From: Atriophallophorus winterbourni
Taxonomy: Eukaryota; Platyhelminthes; Trematoda; Plagiorchiida; Microphallidae
NCBI GenBank assembly: GCA_013407085.1
Contig: JACCGJ010013535.1
Coordinates: 26,115 to 90,114 of the forward strand
Reading direction: 5' to 3'
DNA length: 64,000 bases
Below the pieces are notes generated by a model. The model made no database searches. It was given only the letters and a program-made list of their open reading frames with translations, and was not told the DNA's origin. Positions 46,601 through 59,596 of the stretch are shown one piece after another. The translations under genes were made by a program, and so were the position numbers. Within the stretch, counting starts at the first letter, position 1. The number at the start of each line of letters is the position of its first letter.

Positions 46601-46745
46601 TATCATTCGAGAGCACATGATTAGCGCTCATCGCGAATGGACTTCGCACATTCACAATTGCAATTTTGCTATTTTTTTCTAAAGCGCGCTTTATTCAGTG
46701 CCTTAACCTACAGAATTAACCACAAATATTAAATAAACGACTGAA

Positions 46746-46985
46746 ATGCGGGATACATTAGAACCAGAATTTCAACATTATTGGTCTTGGTTAATCGAGA
46801 ATTCTTCGACTTACATCAAACCTATCCCCAAATCCAACAAATTGATGGTGTAGCTCAAATGCAGTGCTAACTGGATGCATTTAATTGGGTGGTTCCAGCG
46901 TTGAGGCGAATTTGAGATGCGAAAAGTGAAAACGGGTTTAAACCTAATAACTTCCTATTAGAAGTTAAGACAATCTTTTAAATTA
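46746..46985 (+). pseudogene. Exon-like fragment, frameshifted, unit 3
   Basis: Begins MRDTLEPEFQHYWSWLIENS, then loses frame after YIKP because of a one-base deletion in the cytosine run. A stop also replaces the CKLDA cysteine codon. Confidence 0.4.
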
Positions 46986-48720
46986 AACCACCAACTAATT
47001 AAAAGATTCAAAACTATTTTTTATCTTTGCAAACTCAAATGCCTTTTCACGCTAACAAAACCAGTATTCTGCAAATTCGCACCGTTCACTTTAATAGAAA
47101 TGCATTGTTTTGTGTTCAAAGGAATAATTGAAATAATCGCATGGATTTCTCAGTTTTCAAATTGATTTAGCGAATGGAATGTTATTAATGTTTTGAATTA
47201 AATTAACTGCATAGTACGATGTGAGTGCCCGGAGTAACAAAACCATTTGAATTTGCGACATTTGACGCACTGTATATATTAGGAGAATATTTTGATCGTA
47301 TAGAATCAACCAGTCATGTGAACGCTCGCAAAACGCCCCATAGGTTGATAGATCAGGGATAAATTCTGAATCGAAAGCGCAGTTTTGCACCTAATGGTGT
47401 TTGAAATTAATTTATTAAGCTACTTTCTATTGATAGTAGTAAAATTTAAACAAAACCAAGCAGCTCTTCTTTGTCTTGCAGACGACGCTTTACACAATGC
47501 CTAAAAAATATGCCGTCAAAAGCAAGCTCTTGCTAATCCGTGGGGTCAATGCATAGAGCTTCCATATCTCTTTTGCGACCGTCTTTTCACATCAAGTGCG
47601 GTCTGCCAATTGTCGCATTCCTGATTTCAAGACACCATAGAATAGATATTTGGGAATACGACAATTTTCGATTCAGCTTTCAATCGTGCATTGTGTGGAT
47701 GGTCCAGGTTTCATCACCGTACAGATTAGAATTCAGTACGCGTGCGCTGTATTCCATCGTCTTTGTCCTAACAGTCATATTTCGTCTGTCCCAAACACGA
47801 GAGTTCAATCAAAACAATAGATGACAAATTATCAGGTAACCCTCATATCAATTTAGGTGTCTAGCGAAAGGTTATCCGCAATGATTGAACTACGATATGT
47901 GAAATGATGTACTGGATCGAGCTTACTGTTTTTAATAGTGACGATTGGATGGAATACGATCCATGGACCAAAGACTTTGATCTAGCTCAAACTGATTGTT
48001 AGACAAAAGTCTGCATGTCGATGTAAAACCGTCCATTAGTGGCTGGATGTGTTCTTAGGAGTGAGCAATAACTGTTGCATCATTAGCAAACAGCAGGTCA
48101 CAGATAAGCATATCCGTAGCTTGTTTTTTTGCTCTCAACCGCTCTATGTTGAAAAGCTTGCCGTTAGTTCGCGTGAGTAGGTAAATGCCTTGTGAACTGT
48201 TTTTAAAAGCGTGTTTCAGAAGCAGAGAAAAGAAAATCTCGAACACCGTATGATCAAAAAACACCATTGTCTGACGCTTCGGCGAATGTCAAATGCTTCT
48301 GAACTGTAACTAGTAAATTGACCGAGTCCTTTAGGTCAGATTGAAACCAAATAACGAGTTTGATCAGACTTGGGGGCAGCCTGCCAGATCGAGTATTGTG
48401 AAAAGTCCCCCCAGCTGGTGTAGTCAAATGCCTTCCTTAAATCGATGAAAACTGCGTATAATGGCATACGCTTTTCCCGAAATGTTTCTAGAAGTTTCCC
48501 CAGGGAGAAGATCATGTCAACGGTTTATCTTCCCCTGATGAGATTCGGAGTAATCTCATATCAGCTAAAACTTGTAACCGAATCTCCTAGACTTTAGCAA
48601 AGAATATGCCTACACCATTCTGATTGAAAATTCTTCCGTAATTGTTGCAGTCGCCTTCATCACACTTATTCTTAAATAGCGTGATGATCTTCGTTTATTA
48701 AATCCCCTGATTGCTAGTTT
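46986..48720 (-). mobile_element. Decayed FADDA-type LINE, unit 3
   Basis: Frame 48,267-48,055 retains FFSLLLKHAF and LLFANDATVIAHS. Motif A sequence lies near 48,440. More decayed than unit 2 at the 3' end. Confidence 0.65.
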
Positions 48721-50699
48721 AGATGATTGAATAACATTTTTGCAATTTAATTTAGGAACTTGGATAATTTTGGGTTTAAACATCCATCAAAGCTAGAAAC
48801 GATCACATATGCAGACATAGAGTTACTCACATTCAATATTATATAATTCTTAACGAGGTTGGCGTTAATAAACTTTATGCGCCTGGTGACAGTTGGGAAT
48901 ATTTAAATTACAAACACATCTAGCACATGGGATCATTCCGAAGTAGAATTGGGCTTTGTGTTCCTATTCATCGTAGACGTTTTTTTCGAACAAAATCAAC
49001 TTCTTAATGATGACATTTACACTTTTAAAGATGCAAATCACAACGATTGTACCGAATTTACCTTTATTCTTCTACTGTTCATCGAAGCTTTCATTTTTGT
49101 TTGCCACTTTCGGTCGATGTCGACCATGGATCTACTTCACGAACGCGTGATGGTTCCATGCGCCGCATCTTTCTGAATAACAAAACAATCTGATTCGGAA
49201 GTGACAATCTCTACGGCTAAGCGCGCAGAGATAGACAGTACCAGGTGGATCGGTGTCAGCCGTTTCCCGCGGGGAGACCTACTTTCAACATCGTTTTTTT
49301 TCAATAACACATTGAGCTAATTTCAACTTCACGCAATTGCGGTTTAGAATGTAATCATTAAAAAAATCGGCTAATACGACGCTAGATTATGATGTTGGCC
49401 ACTATCCGCAAATGTTTACCATTGATGTACAACACATGCGCATAAGCGTTTCATGCTCCACAACGTTTCCAACTACCTAACAGTCCGATTTGGGAAGAAT
49501 ATTTTATTCTTAGATCACATTTATTTACACCAGGAAATGGCGCTTTACATATAGCCTCAAACAGAAAATTCTACATAATTATTAGAGTCAAATAGCCATG
49601 CTAAATGTGAACTTGAAAAGCCGTGCTATCCAGGTCACAAGTAAGTCATCGCTTGACGAGAATGTCCAACGTTTTTTCTGGAACAAATTTAACCCAAGTC
49701 AATGAATCTGAGATTAAAAAGCAACATACAAAAGAGTGACTCCACCAATATGGAATATTAGCAGTGAAATGCATGGAGCTAAATATTCTGTGTTGCAGAA
49801 ATGTTTCATAAGAACCGAAGGGGGCGAAATTTGAAGCTTTTATTTTACGCGTGATCACAATGTAAGCTGAATCACGGTTAAAAAAAAGGATATCGAGTAT
49901 TCGACGTTAACTGAATAATATTGAAAATTGAAAAGCATGTCTTGAAATAACCTTATGTACTCTAACATGAAATGCCCATAGCCCAATTCTGAGTCTGTTA
50001 CCAGAATAACTTTGAGAAGACGCAGTAACCTCTCAATGTTAAAATGAAAACGACAATGATGTTATGACCATTTTCGGAGAGATTTCGAAAAACCAGTTCG
50101 CGAAAGTTATCCAAAATATAACGTGACTTGAAACGTTCACATATAAAAAACCATGTGTTTAAAGCTCAAAGTTCTGATGATATATATAAAGTCAGAATTC
50201 TGAAATAAAAAACCAATGGCCAGGAAATTTGCTTGAAATACAGATAAAACACACGAGCATTTAATCTGGAGACTCAAATAAAACGTTTCTACAACACAGG
50301 CAAAAATACACATGATTCACACGAAACAAATGCACAGCGCAATAGAAATGTTAGTTCCTTAATCACTTTTGTAGATTCAGGTTGATTACTTCAATTTTTA
50401 TATAAAAAGTTGTTTTAAATTCCTCTTCGTTATCTGAACCTTTGATAAACATACATCTACATTAGTCTCGAATTTACAATACTGGATTCAGAGTGCATCC
50501 ATTAAAAAACTTATCTCACTCACAACATCCACTATTTAATCAAAAGGAAACGCTCCAATAATGCATTTATGAAATTTCATAATCCATGAATTGCATATTG
50601 TTAAAAATCACATAGCATTACACTGCCAATCTTGTTTACGGGTTTAAACATTTGGATATAAGCAATAGACCAATATACTTGCGTAGACGCTGAACTGTT
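48721..50699. other. Repeat-unit spacer with LINE zinc-knuckle remnant
   Basis: Zinc-knuckle piece near 49,170-49,260 on minus; nothing else recognised. Confidence 0.45.
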
Positions 50700-52372
50700 C
50701 GATCGTATTGATCACTGTTTACTGCTTCGTGAGCTCCAGGATGACGGTTTCACTAGAATAATGCTGGCATGATTCATAAGTTATCGGTCTCAACGCAGAG
50801 AGAAAGTCATGATTGATGGCAAAATTTCCCAAAATTTTGAAGCCATGAACAGATACACATAAGTTTCGGTACCCTGCTCAAAACTGCTACTTTTTTTCAA
50901 AAATGATCAATCGTTATTTGTACGGTTTAAACTTGTTCTTGCTGATGTTGGTGTAAGACTTTGAATGAATGCCAAATCTGTTGAGAACTGCCTAGTTATA
51001 CAAGCAGATACATACAAGCTGCAACGATGATCATTTCAAAACCGTCTATATTTTATTCACTGTTTCAATGCTCACTGACCTGATCCAACTATCTCCACCT
51101 GATGACGGGAAACAGCCAGAAAACGGTAGTGGTGTGTAAGAGATCGGGATGTGAGCAACACAATACATTGGTCTTTTATATGCGCCTCGAGCGCTTGGCC
51201 AGGAATCACTTTGCGATTCGGTATTTAAACATCGTCGTTCTTTGTAAGAACCCTATATAACAGTGGCACACAAGTTTAACGTTGTTTACCGTTTTTCCAC
51301 TGTTTCAAATTAGCTGACAAGCTTAGACGATTCATGTGTGCCAAATGCACATTTCTAAAGCATTCTATATTGTTGATCATAATTTACTCTCGAACTAGCA
51401 AACGAAGCACGGTAATTTTGGAAGCCTATGCGAATTGATAAGTGATTATCTTAGCAACCGAAGATGGATGTTACTAGCGGTGTTTCACAAGGTTGAGTGC
51501 TTGGACCAATATTGTTCCCAGTCTATATGAACGATATACCAACAGCAAATGACAGTAGGATGGTTTTGTCCGCTGATGATACAAAATTATGGAGGCAACT
51601 CAGCAATGCTGATGATTGTATTTAGCTGCAAAACGATTTGAATGATTTGTACAAATGGTCATCCGAAAATAAGCTCCAATTAAATATGCAAAATTCGAAG
51701 ATCTTAAGATCGGTCGTGAGCTTGGCTTTCCCTATCAATAAGAGCTCTGCAACAAAAACCTGGTGTACACCGAAGATTAAAATGACCTGGGTGTCTGGAT
51801 TTGCGCTAGTTTGAAAAATGGTCTACAATACGAAGCCGTTTGCAAAAGCGCATCTTGGCTGCTAGGCCTGTAACGGCGTATGTTTTGACGTTTTTCCACG
51901 TGGTGTTTCCCTCTCATGATGAATACGTATATACACCCGATTCTAGACTATGCCGCACTAGCATGGACACCATGGCTCCGTAGAGACATCTTTCTTCTGG
52001 ATCGCATATATAACAGAGCTTCTGAGCTTGTCATTGGTCTCGAAAATATGCCATTCGCCGGGCGACTCAGACGACTGGAAATGAGTACGCTTGCACAAAG
52101 AAGAATGCGAAGTGATCTTATCCTCGCATACTGTTTCCCACCACCTGGAATTATTTTCCACCTTCGAACTTCCAGCAGCAGTCATGGCCATGGTTGCAAG
52201 TTGAAAATACCACAATGCATACGGAACTGACGCGGTTATTTTCATTCGGTGCGCGTGTTTGCTTTGTTTGGAATTCCCTACCTGCCGATTTAGTAAGCTC
52301 AAAGAGTTTATCTATATTCTATATTCGTCTTTTTGGTTACAGTAAATCTTGAATCTTGAACCTTGAATCAAG
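50700..52372 (+). mobile_element. CR1-like (family 1) 3' fragment, unit 3
   Basis: Very close to 35,290-36,957, with the same SADDTKLW lesion and the C-terminal frame 51,916-52,230. The tail is TCTTGAATCTTGAACCTTGAATC near 52,347-52,369. Confidence 0.75.
51058..51308 (+). mobile_element. Hammerhead-bearing retrozyme-like monomer, unit 3
   Basis: CACTGTTTCAA at 51,058 and 51,298 (period 240). Retains the CCTCGAGCG stretch deleted in unit 2. Hammerhead-like motif at 51,095-51,132 with CUGAUGA and GAAA intact and stem II weakened (CGGG). Confidence 0.6.
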
Positions 52373-53440
52373 AGATCCTTTCAACAGATAACACAGTAAC
52401 ATAAAACGAGAGGAAATGACTATGTCATGATTTTCTTTAAGCTGATGGTATTACTCGTGTTGTAATTAATCTGCAGGACTGATTAAACGCGCACTAAATT
52501 TGATGCTTCGTGTAGGTCATTGATGTTGTTGGCAGTGCCAATTTCGGAATAAATTACTTGATTTGGCTTCGGGTTTCACCTTAAGTTCGTATGTATCTGG
52601 AGCTATAAGGTGACCATTTTCGTGAGTCATTAGTGTATGCTTTGTGAGCTATTCACAGATTTTAATGGACTGTCTCTAATAAAATTAAGAGCCATTAAAA
52701 AGAAAGGGGTTGAAAATTGAATCTAATTGATGATACAATTTTCACCAAACAATATACTGCACATGTAAATTGATTTATGGAAAAATTCAATAAATAAAAT
52801 TTTATGGAAAATAAATTGCATTAATTAGGCATATGAATTTCAGAAAAAGAGGGCTTCTATCTTATATAAGACATCATCTGTGATGTGATAGATATGCAAA
52901 ACGAAACTGAATTTACAATAATAAATAGTACCCATTTTGGATTTATTGAAGCAATTTTATGTCTCGCTTTTTCAATGCACTTAGAGATATCCGACAAAAT
53001 GTTAATGATCTGCACATTTAATTTGCCATTTCTGACAATCGCTATTTTTGAAAACCTATCGCTGGAATTTTATTTATTTAGAAGAAATTCATCTTAGTGT
53101 AAACAATCTCTATACACAAATTAATATTCGGCACCCCGATTAAATTGTAAAATGATTTGTGTACGGGCACAATATTATCTCTAAACTAGAGATTATGTTG
53201 CTAGTAAATGGCAGTCAAGTGATGCGCTCATCTAAACTATCACGTATTCAATACTACTCAATGTTAAATGTATCATTTCTAAAATCGACCCTTAAAATTA
53301 AACGTGATTTGAAATAGTTGAAGGAATTTTTCACTTGATCAGCATGTGCTTTTCATGATTTGAAGCGAGGCTACTGAAAAGTAAACTGCTTTGATTCACA
53401 CACGCTCACACGCTGGGTGATGCGTACACATATATATATA
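52373..53440. other. Spacer and DLC-A3 upstream region
   Basis: No gene seen. An expanded (TA)n run lies at about 53,429-53,446, directly before and overlapping the TATA motif. Confidence 0.45.
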
Positions 53441-53448
53441 TATATAAA
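53441..53448 (+). promoter_or_regulatory. TATA box of DLC-A3
   Basis: TATATAAA at -63, at the end of a (TA)n expansion not seen in A2. Confidence 0.6.
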
Positions 53449-53503
53449 TTGTGTGAAATACGCAGAGCAAAACTAGTCAAAATTCGATACGACTCAAACA
53501 ATC

Positions 53504-53855
53504 ATGGGTGAACTGAAAGCGGTAATCAATAATTCCGACATGCCGGACGAAATCCAAATAGATGCTGTGCACACCGCTGCAGATGCATTGGAAAAATTCC
53601 AACTGGAAAAAGATATTGCGGCTCATGTGAAGAAGGAATTTGATCGAAAGTATCAGCCGACGTGGCACTGTATTGTTGGAAAGAATTTCGGCAGGTAGGT
53701 ATCCCAAAATATTGCATTAAGTTTTGGATAATTTTGACAAGGAAATTTCACTTCACTTCGGTTTTTTTTATTTCAGCTACTTCACGCATGAAACACAAAA
53801 TTATGTTTATTTCCATTTTCAAGATCGGGCATTCTTGCTGTTCAAGTCAGATTAA
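53504..53855 (+). CDS. Dynein light chain, LC8 type, gene A3
   Basis: Exons 53,504-53,694 and 53,777-53,855, intron 82 bp. The 89-residue product differs from A2 at only a few positions (EIQIDAV for ELQVDAV, LEKF for LDKF, GKNFGS for GKDFGS). It ends LLFKSD like A2. AATAAA at 53,902. The region left of about 54,993 follows unit 2, while the sequence to the right follows unit 1. Confidence 0.92.
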
Positions 53856-53901
53856 TCGAAAGACGTTGGTCATACACTTCCTCTTTCCATGTCGTTTAAA
53901 A

Positions 53902-53907
53902 AATAAA
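53902..53907 (+). terminator. Polyadenylation signal of DLC-A3
   Basis: AATAAA 47 bases after the stop. Confidence 0.5.
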
Positions 53908-54135
53908 TTTTATTTGAATAGATTTTCTCAATCTTTCTAGCAAATATCTTCACTGCCGGAATGCGATCGATAATTTATCTATTTTCATTGAGTTAGTTTT
54001 GATGCAATAAATAATAGTTGGGCAAATGGGGATAAAAGTATAAGTTTTAAACTGGTTCTAATGATAGGATATTTAACGATGCAAACGTTGATTTTGATAA
54101 ACAAAATTAGCGACTTTCAGCGGAGCAATTGTGCG

Positions 54136-56757
54136 ATTCAAGATTCGAGATTTTGGGTTGAAAAAGCAATTAACTTTACAATAACCACAAGGTGGAAATA
54201 TAGGTACAAATGTATATATATATATATATAAGTATAAATAAAATCAAAATCAATGGGATGATGATAGCTTATTAATAGTTTGGCGCAAAATTCGGATTAG
54301 CTCTCATATAATCGTCAAGTTTTGATTTGAATATAGATAAGCTGTTTGAGCTTACCAAATCGGAAGGTAGGGAATTCCAAGCAAAGCACACACGTACCGA
54401 ATAAAAATACCTGCGGCAGTTCCATTTGGAATGTGGTATTTCCAATTTGCAACCATGGCCACGGACGTTGCTGGTGTTCGAAGGTGGAATAATATATCCA
54501 GGGAGTGGGAAACAGTAGTGAGTATTTTTTATGCGATGATGAGATCACCCCGCATTCTCCTTTGTGCAAGTGTCCTCATTTCCAGTCGTCTGAGTCGCCG
54601 GGCGAATGGCATAATTTCGAGACCAATGACAAGATTAGAAGCTCTCCGGTATATGCAATCCAGGAGGAAGATGTCTTTTTGGAGCCATGGTGTCCAGGCT
54701 TGTGTGGCATAGTCTAGAACCGGGTGTATATATGTATTCATCATGAGAGGAAAACATCCCGGGGAAAAACGTCCAAATGTCCGCCGTAACATGCCGAGCT
54801 GCCGAGACGCGGTTTGTAAACGGTTTCGCATTGTAGACCATTTTTTAAACTGCCGCAAATCCAGACACCGTGGTCCTCTTTTTCTTCGGTGTACTCCAGG
54901 TTTATGTCACCGAGCTTGTATGGATAGAAAAAGCCACGGTCACGACCAATCTGAATTTTCTTCGACTTTTGTATATTCAATGACAGTTTATTCTCAGATG
55001 ACCAGTTGTACAAAGCACTCAAATCGTTTTGCAGCAAGATACAATCGTCAGCATTTCTGATTTGCCTCCATACTTTTATATCGTCAGCAAACAAAACCAT
55101 CTTAATATCATTTAGTAGTGGTAAATCGTTCATATAGACTAGAAACAGTATTGGTTCGAACACTGAGCCTTGTGAAACTCCGCTAGTGACATCGATGTTC
55201 TTCAATAATAGGCCGTCCGCACGAACTCGGGTGTTTCTGTTGCTGAGGTAATCTCTTAACAATTCGTATAATCTTCCAACACCACCGTGTTTCTTCAGCT
55301 TGTACAAGTGTAAATTGTGATCAACTCTGTCGAGCGCTTTAGAAATGTCCAGGTAGCACGCAGGAATACAGACCCCCGCATCTAAAATCCTCGTCCAATC
55401 GTCTAAGCTTGTCAGCAAATTTGTTAGACAAGAGTGATTTCTACGAAATCCATGCCGAAAGTTGATTCGTTTCCAGATGTCGCAGGAATTCTGCGTTTAT
55501 TATTCGCTCAAAAACTTTTGATACCGAAGACAGCAAGGTCACCGGCTTGTAATTTTTAACATCAGAATGGCAACCACCTTTGTGAATGGGTACTATTTGT
55601 CCCAGTTTCCAGTCTTCTGGCATTACGCCAGGTTGGATCGAATTATTAATCATGCAAGATAGAGTTTCAGGTAGCTGCTCATGACAGGTTTTGAGCAGCT
55701 TTGGAGTTATATCGTCTGGTCCTAGAGATTTCTTTACGCTTAATTTTCGTAAGCGCTGCGCTACCTCCATCGGAGTAATTAATACTTCACTCAAGGTCGG
55801 TCGGTGAAGTCGAACGATTGGTTTCTGATCAGGCTCCGTGGATTTCGGCGCAAAAACGCCAGCATAGAAGTCTGCTAACAGGTCAGCGGTCTGATTCATG
55901 GATTCTGTGAAGCCGGACGAAGTTTTTGGGGAGAAGACTCCTGGTTTAATATTCATTTGTCGTTTACAAGTCTATACAAGAGCTTCGGATTCTGGTGCAT
56001 CTGAGAAATCAATTGCGATTGGAACGCTTGTTTATCATCTCGAATTAAGCTGATAACTTTGTTTCGCAGTCGTGTAAATTTTGCCCAAGAATCAGCTGTG
56101 TTGGTAGCCTTGTGAAACTCCCTTGCTACTGCCCTTTGTTTCATCCAATTTTTAGTCCTGCGTCGTAAAGAAAATTTATTACGTTGAAACGTTTTCTTCA
56201 AAACAAACATTGAATGTTCTCCTAATATAGATTTTAGGTGCTGAAAGAAAGATCGCCAATAAATATTCAAATCGGAGTAATCCAGTTGTGCGAAACCAGT
56301 GCTTTGTAACTCGGCACACAGAGCACGGTAGTTCACCCTTCTGACGCATTTTGTCCCCTCACTGTTGCGCCTAGCGCTACAAACGTACTCGAATTCTAGG
56401 ACAACGTGATCGCTTCGTCCGATCGGCGGTTTATAAACGACATTCTCAACAGTTGTGGGATCTGATGTAAGTATAAGGTTCAAGGTAGACGGCTGGTCTG
56501 ATCATCTCATACGAGTAAATCCAAAAACGTGGTTTTAAAGGGGTGCGTAATCCAAAACGAATCTAAGTTCATTTTCAAGTGTCTCTGGTGGATGATCATT
56601 CCGTCTATAGAGCTGGGGACAGTTAAAATCCCCATTATTTATATTTTAGTATGGTACCGCGTTCTTACATAGCGCAATGCATTGATCAGTTTATTGTTCA
56701 GGTCGAAAGTTGCTGTTAGGAAGAAATTTGTATGCAATCGCTTCAAGCAGTTCTAGG
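54136..56757 (-). mobile_element. CR1-like LINE (family 1), mosaic copy, unit 3
   Basis: Frames 56,483-55,953 and 55,956-55,441 nearly equal unit 1 (25,999-24,957). In frame 55,418-54,741 the upstream part has the unit 1 hallmark VFEPILFL, while the downstream part (SLNIQKSK, DRGFFYPYK, EYTEEKEDHG) equals unit 2. The C-terminal frame 54,858-54,529 also follows unit 2. The switch is at about 54,993-55,002. Decayed PLE-terminus remnant follows at 56,759-56,814. Confidence 0.85.
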
Positions 56758-56758
56758 G

Positions 56759-56814
56759 AAACCTATCACTTCAGATACAAAAGCTTCGTCAGACCAAGAT
56801 TGATAGTCAAGACC
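56759..56814 (-). repeat. Decayed PLE-terminus/hammerhead remnant, unit 3
   Basis: Same as 26,275-26,330 with GAUA for GAAA. Confidence 0.6.
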
Positions 56815-57540
56815 ACGAGCATGAAAGGATCTAACCTATTTCACACAATTTTCTTTCCATTATTAATGCCCGGTCGGTTGCAAACATATTCCAATTAATT
56901 TCTGTTTCGCTAAGAGAATAAATAAATTTTATGCATAAAGTCTTCTCTGTTCTCTCAAAAATCTGGGGCAGATATTTCAAAACAGATCCGGGCGGAATTC
57001 TTATTTCGTGGAAGCTTGCTGCAGTTGTGACACAAAATCGGCGAAAGCTTGATCTCAATTAGGTATGCGATGGTGTAAAATATAACGAGCAAAACAAAAA
57101 GTGGAAAGCAAAATTTTGCATTTTAAACAGATAGGGAGGTGAATTTCATAAAAAAATAAATCTGGTTCAATAAGATTGTGATTAGTTTTTGTCACTTCGT
57201 TAAAAATACAATGTTCCCACTGTAAATTATTCAAAACTCAAAATTCACACATTTTAATGACAGAGAAACTAATTAACTAAAATAAATATTAACACATTTG
57301 GCTACTAAATACATGGTTATAAACATAATATTGAATGATATCTGTTTGAAGGAAAATGTGTATTACAAGGGCTCGTCATTTCGAAGGGGATTCCATTTAT
57401 AATTTGAATATAAGATCATTCCTTTTACACGATGGAAACGATTCACATTCAGTTCTCTTGGATTACAAAGGTATGTATTGCCGAGAAAGTGACCTGCTCT
57501 GCAGGACGAAGTTTATTGTATTTTTTATCTGTATGCCGAT
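56815..57540. other. Unassigned spacer, unit 3
   Basis: Virtually identical to 26,331-27,056; no recognised feature. Confidence 0.45.
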
Positions 57541-58325
57541 CCAGATGAGTTCACATATCACATAGGTTCGCATGTCATTGAAAATTGCAGGGAAAATAAG
57601 TTTTGTGTGTCTGGATATCCTCTAGTATAAAAACATCAATTCAAACTAACAGTGCCCTTAAAAATGCAACACGTGTTCTAAATCTACTCAAACGGGTATT
57701 TGGAAAACTTTCGCCCAAGATATTCCCAAAGATCATAAATACATTCTTGAGACCAGTCATCGAATACGGTGTGCAGTCATGGTCTCCGTGGCTCAAGAGG
57801 GATGTGGAATTTACGCAGCGAATCAACCACCGCTCAACAAAACTAATTATCAGCATCCGGAAACCCATATAAAGAAATGATAGCTCAACTGAATCTGTTC
57901 GACTTTCCCTATCAACGAATCAGAGGAGAACTTATCTAACTTTACAAAACATTCGTTACCCCGAACCATCCCTCACAGGATTAATTTACACGAAAGGAAA
58001 CGAGAAATTATCGGACCCATGAATATGTGCTGGTGGTACCCCATTCCCGCCTGAATCGTAGAAGTTATTTTTACTCTGTCAGTGTCTGTTTTACTTGGAA
58101 CAGTTTATTTTCAACCGATGCTCACGCCACTAACTTGCATGACTTTAAAACGAAATTAGACGAATTTTTATTGCATTATTCTTTTCCAGAACATTTATAT
58201 AATGTGTTATCTATTTCCTTATATTTTTTATACACTTAAATTTTAATTTTTGCTATCCTATGGTTGTTGGTAAGCATGTTGCTTTTTAGACCACTAAAAC
58301 CTTGAATTAACTTGAATTAGCTTGG
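57541..58325 (+). mobile_element. CR1-like (family 2) 3' fragment, unit 3
   Basis: Virtually identical to 27,057-27,840, with frame 57,603-57,872 (VIEYGVQSWSPWLKRD). Confidence 0.75.
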
Positions 58326-59040
58326 ACCAGCACGAAACCAGTCGTGGAGTGTGTGTGCTTGAAATTCATGCAAATACAGAATTTACATTTATTTATCCAC
58401 TGAGTATCAAATCGTTTAATATTAAACCATTAGGCTAATTTCTATTCAAGTAATTTTATCATTAGTTTTGTATGTCTGAACGTTGCAGCCAGTATGTTGA
58501 ATTCTGTGTAAAGTATGTACTAGACGTTACAACATGGAAGCTACTTGGCCTTTAATGTTCTGACGCAATCACATCCGGCAACCATCACTCGCAATAACAC
58601 TTGTACAGCTTTATTCTCATTAAATTATTGATAGGCAAAAACGCAAGAAAAATAATATCCACTAAGTGTAAGTTCGAGGATTCACATGTATATTTGACTT
58701 CAGTAGATTATGTGCTTAAAGAGTTTATTTCGGCTTGTCGCTTAAAAGCAATCGATAAACTCTGAGTCGATGGATACTAATTGTGTAAAATCATTTCCTC
58801 TAAATTTTAAACGGTTACGTATTTAAAGGTTTAACAAATTGAATAACGAGGCTTTAGCGAATTTGTTTCAATTCTCAGAATTATTCACATGATTACAACG
58901 TGCTTGTAGTCAATTTCTGATATATTCCAAATGAAAGCACGTGGTAAAATATGTGTCACAAAAATGCACATATTTAAACTATCAAGTCAAATATTTACTC
59001 GCTATTCTGCTTTTCCATTAAAAGTTAAAGATTTCAAGCA
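58326..59040. other. DLC-B3 upstream region
   Basis: Left part matches unit 1; from about 58,834 it matches unit 2 (ACAAATTGAATAACG). CACGTG and the weak TATA-like motif are retained. Confidence 0.5.
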
Positions 59041-59410
59041 ATGGATGTGAAGAATTCAGTGGTACAGAATGCGGATATGAGCAAGGATATGATGGAAAAA
59101 GCGATAAATGCGGCCGAGTATGCAACAAAGCAATTTGACGAGCCCAATGATATGGCCTCACATTTGAAGAAGGAATTCGACAAAAGATACGGACGCGCGT
59201 GGCATTGTATCGTCGGCGAGAATTTCGGAAGGTTCGTATTATGTGTTTCGACAATAATTTGCGGTTTTGTAATGCCAGATCATATTGAACATTTTCCCAT
59301 CATTTTTCAGCAATGTTCTACACGAGGAGCGAGGCTTCATTAACTTTTTATTCGGGCGTCGCATGTTTTTCTTATTCAAATGTGGTAGTGATCAAGCTGT
59401 CCCGAGTTGA
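59041..59410 (+). CDS. Dynein light chain, LC8 type, gene B3
   Basis: Exons 59,041-59,231 and 59,311-59,410, intron 79 bp. Product identical to B1 and B2 by eye (96 residues). The intron carries the B2-type base near 59,276. Confidence 0.9.
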
Positions 59411-59596
59411 TTCGGATACACTCCACTCTGGTCGTTGAATTGACCTTTCCATTTCAATATGTTTGGTTAATGACAAAGTTTTCTTTACGCCAAGAGTAAT
59501 AATATATCATGACCTAAAAGGGGTTTATACGATCACGTTTTTGAAGCATGAGTATATTATATTTTGAAGTTTGCAACGAATCGGTTATAGCAAGTT

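Noticed and set aside
22999..59410. Array as a pure assembly artefact
   Set aside because: Units carry distinct insertions with target duplications and block-wise divergence, which simple assembly duplication would not produce; long-read proof is still lacking.
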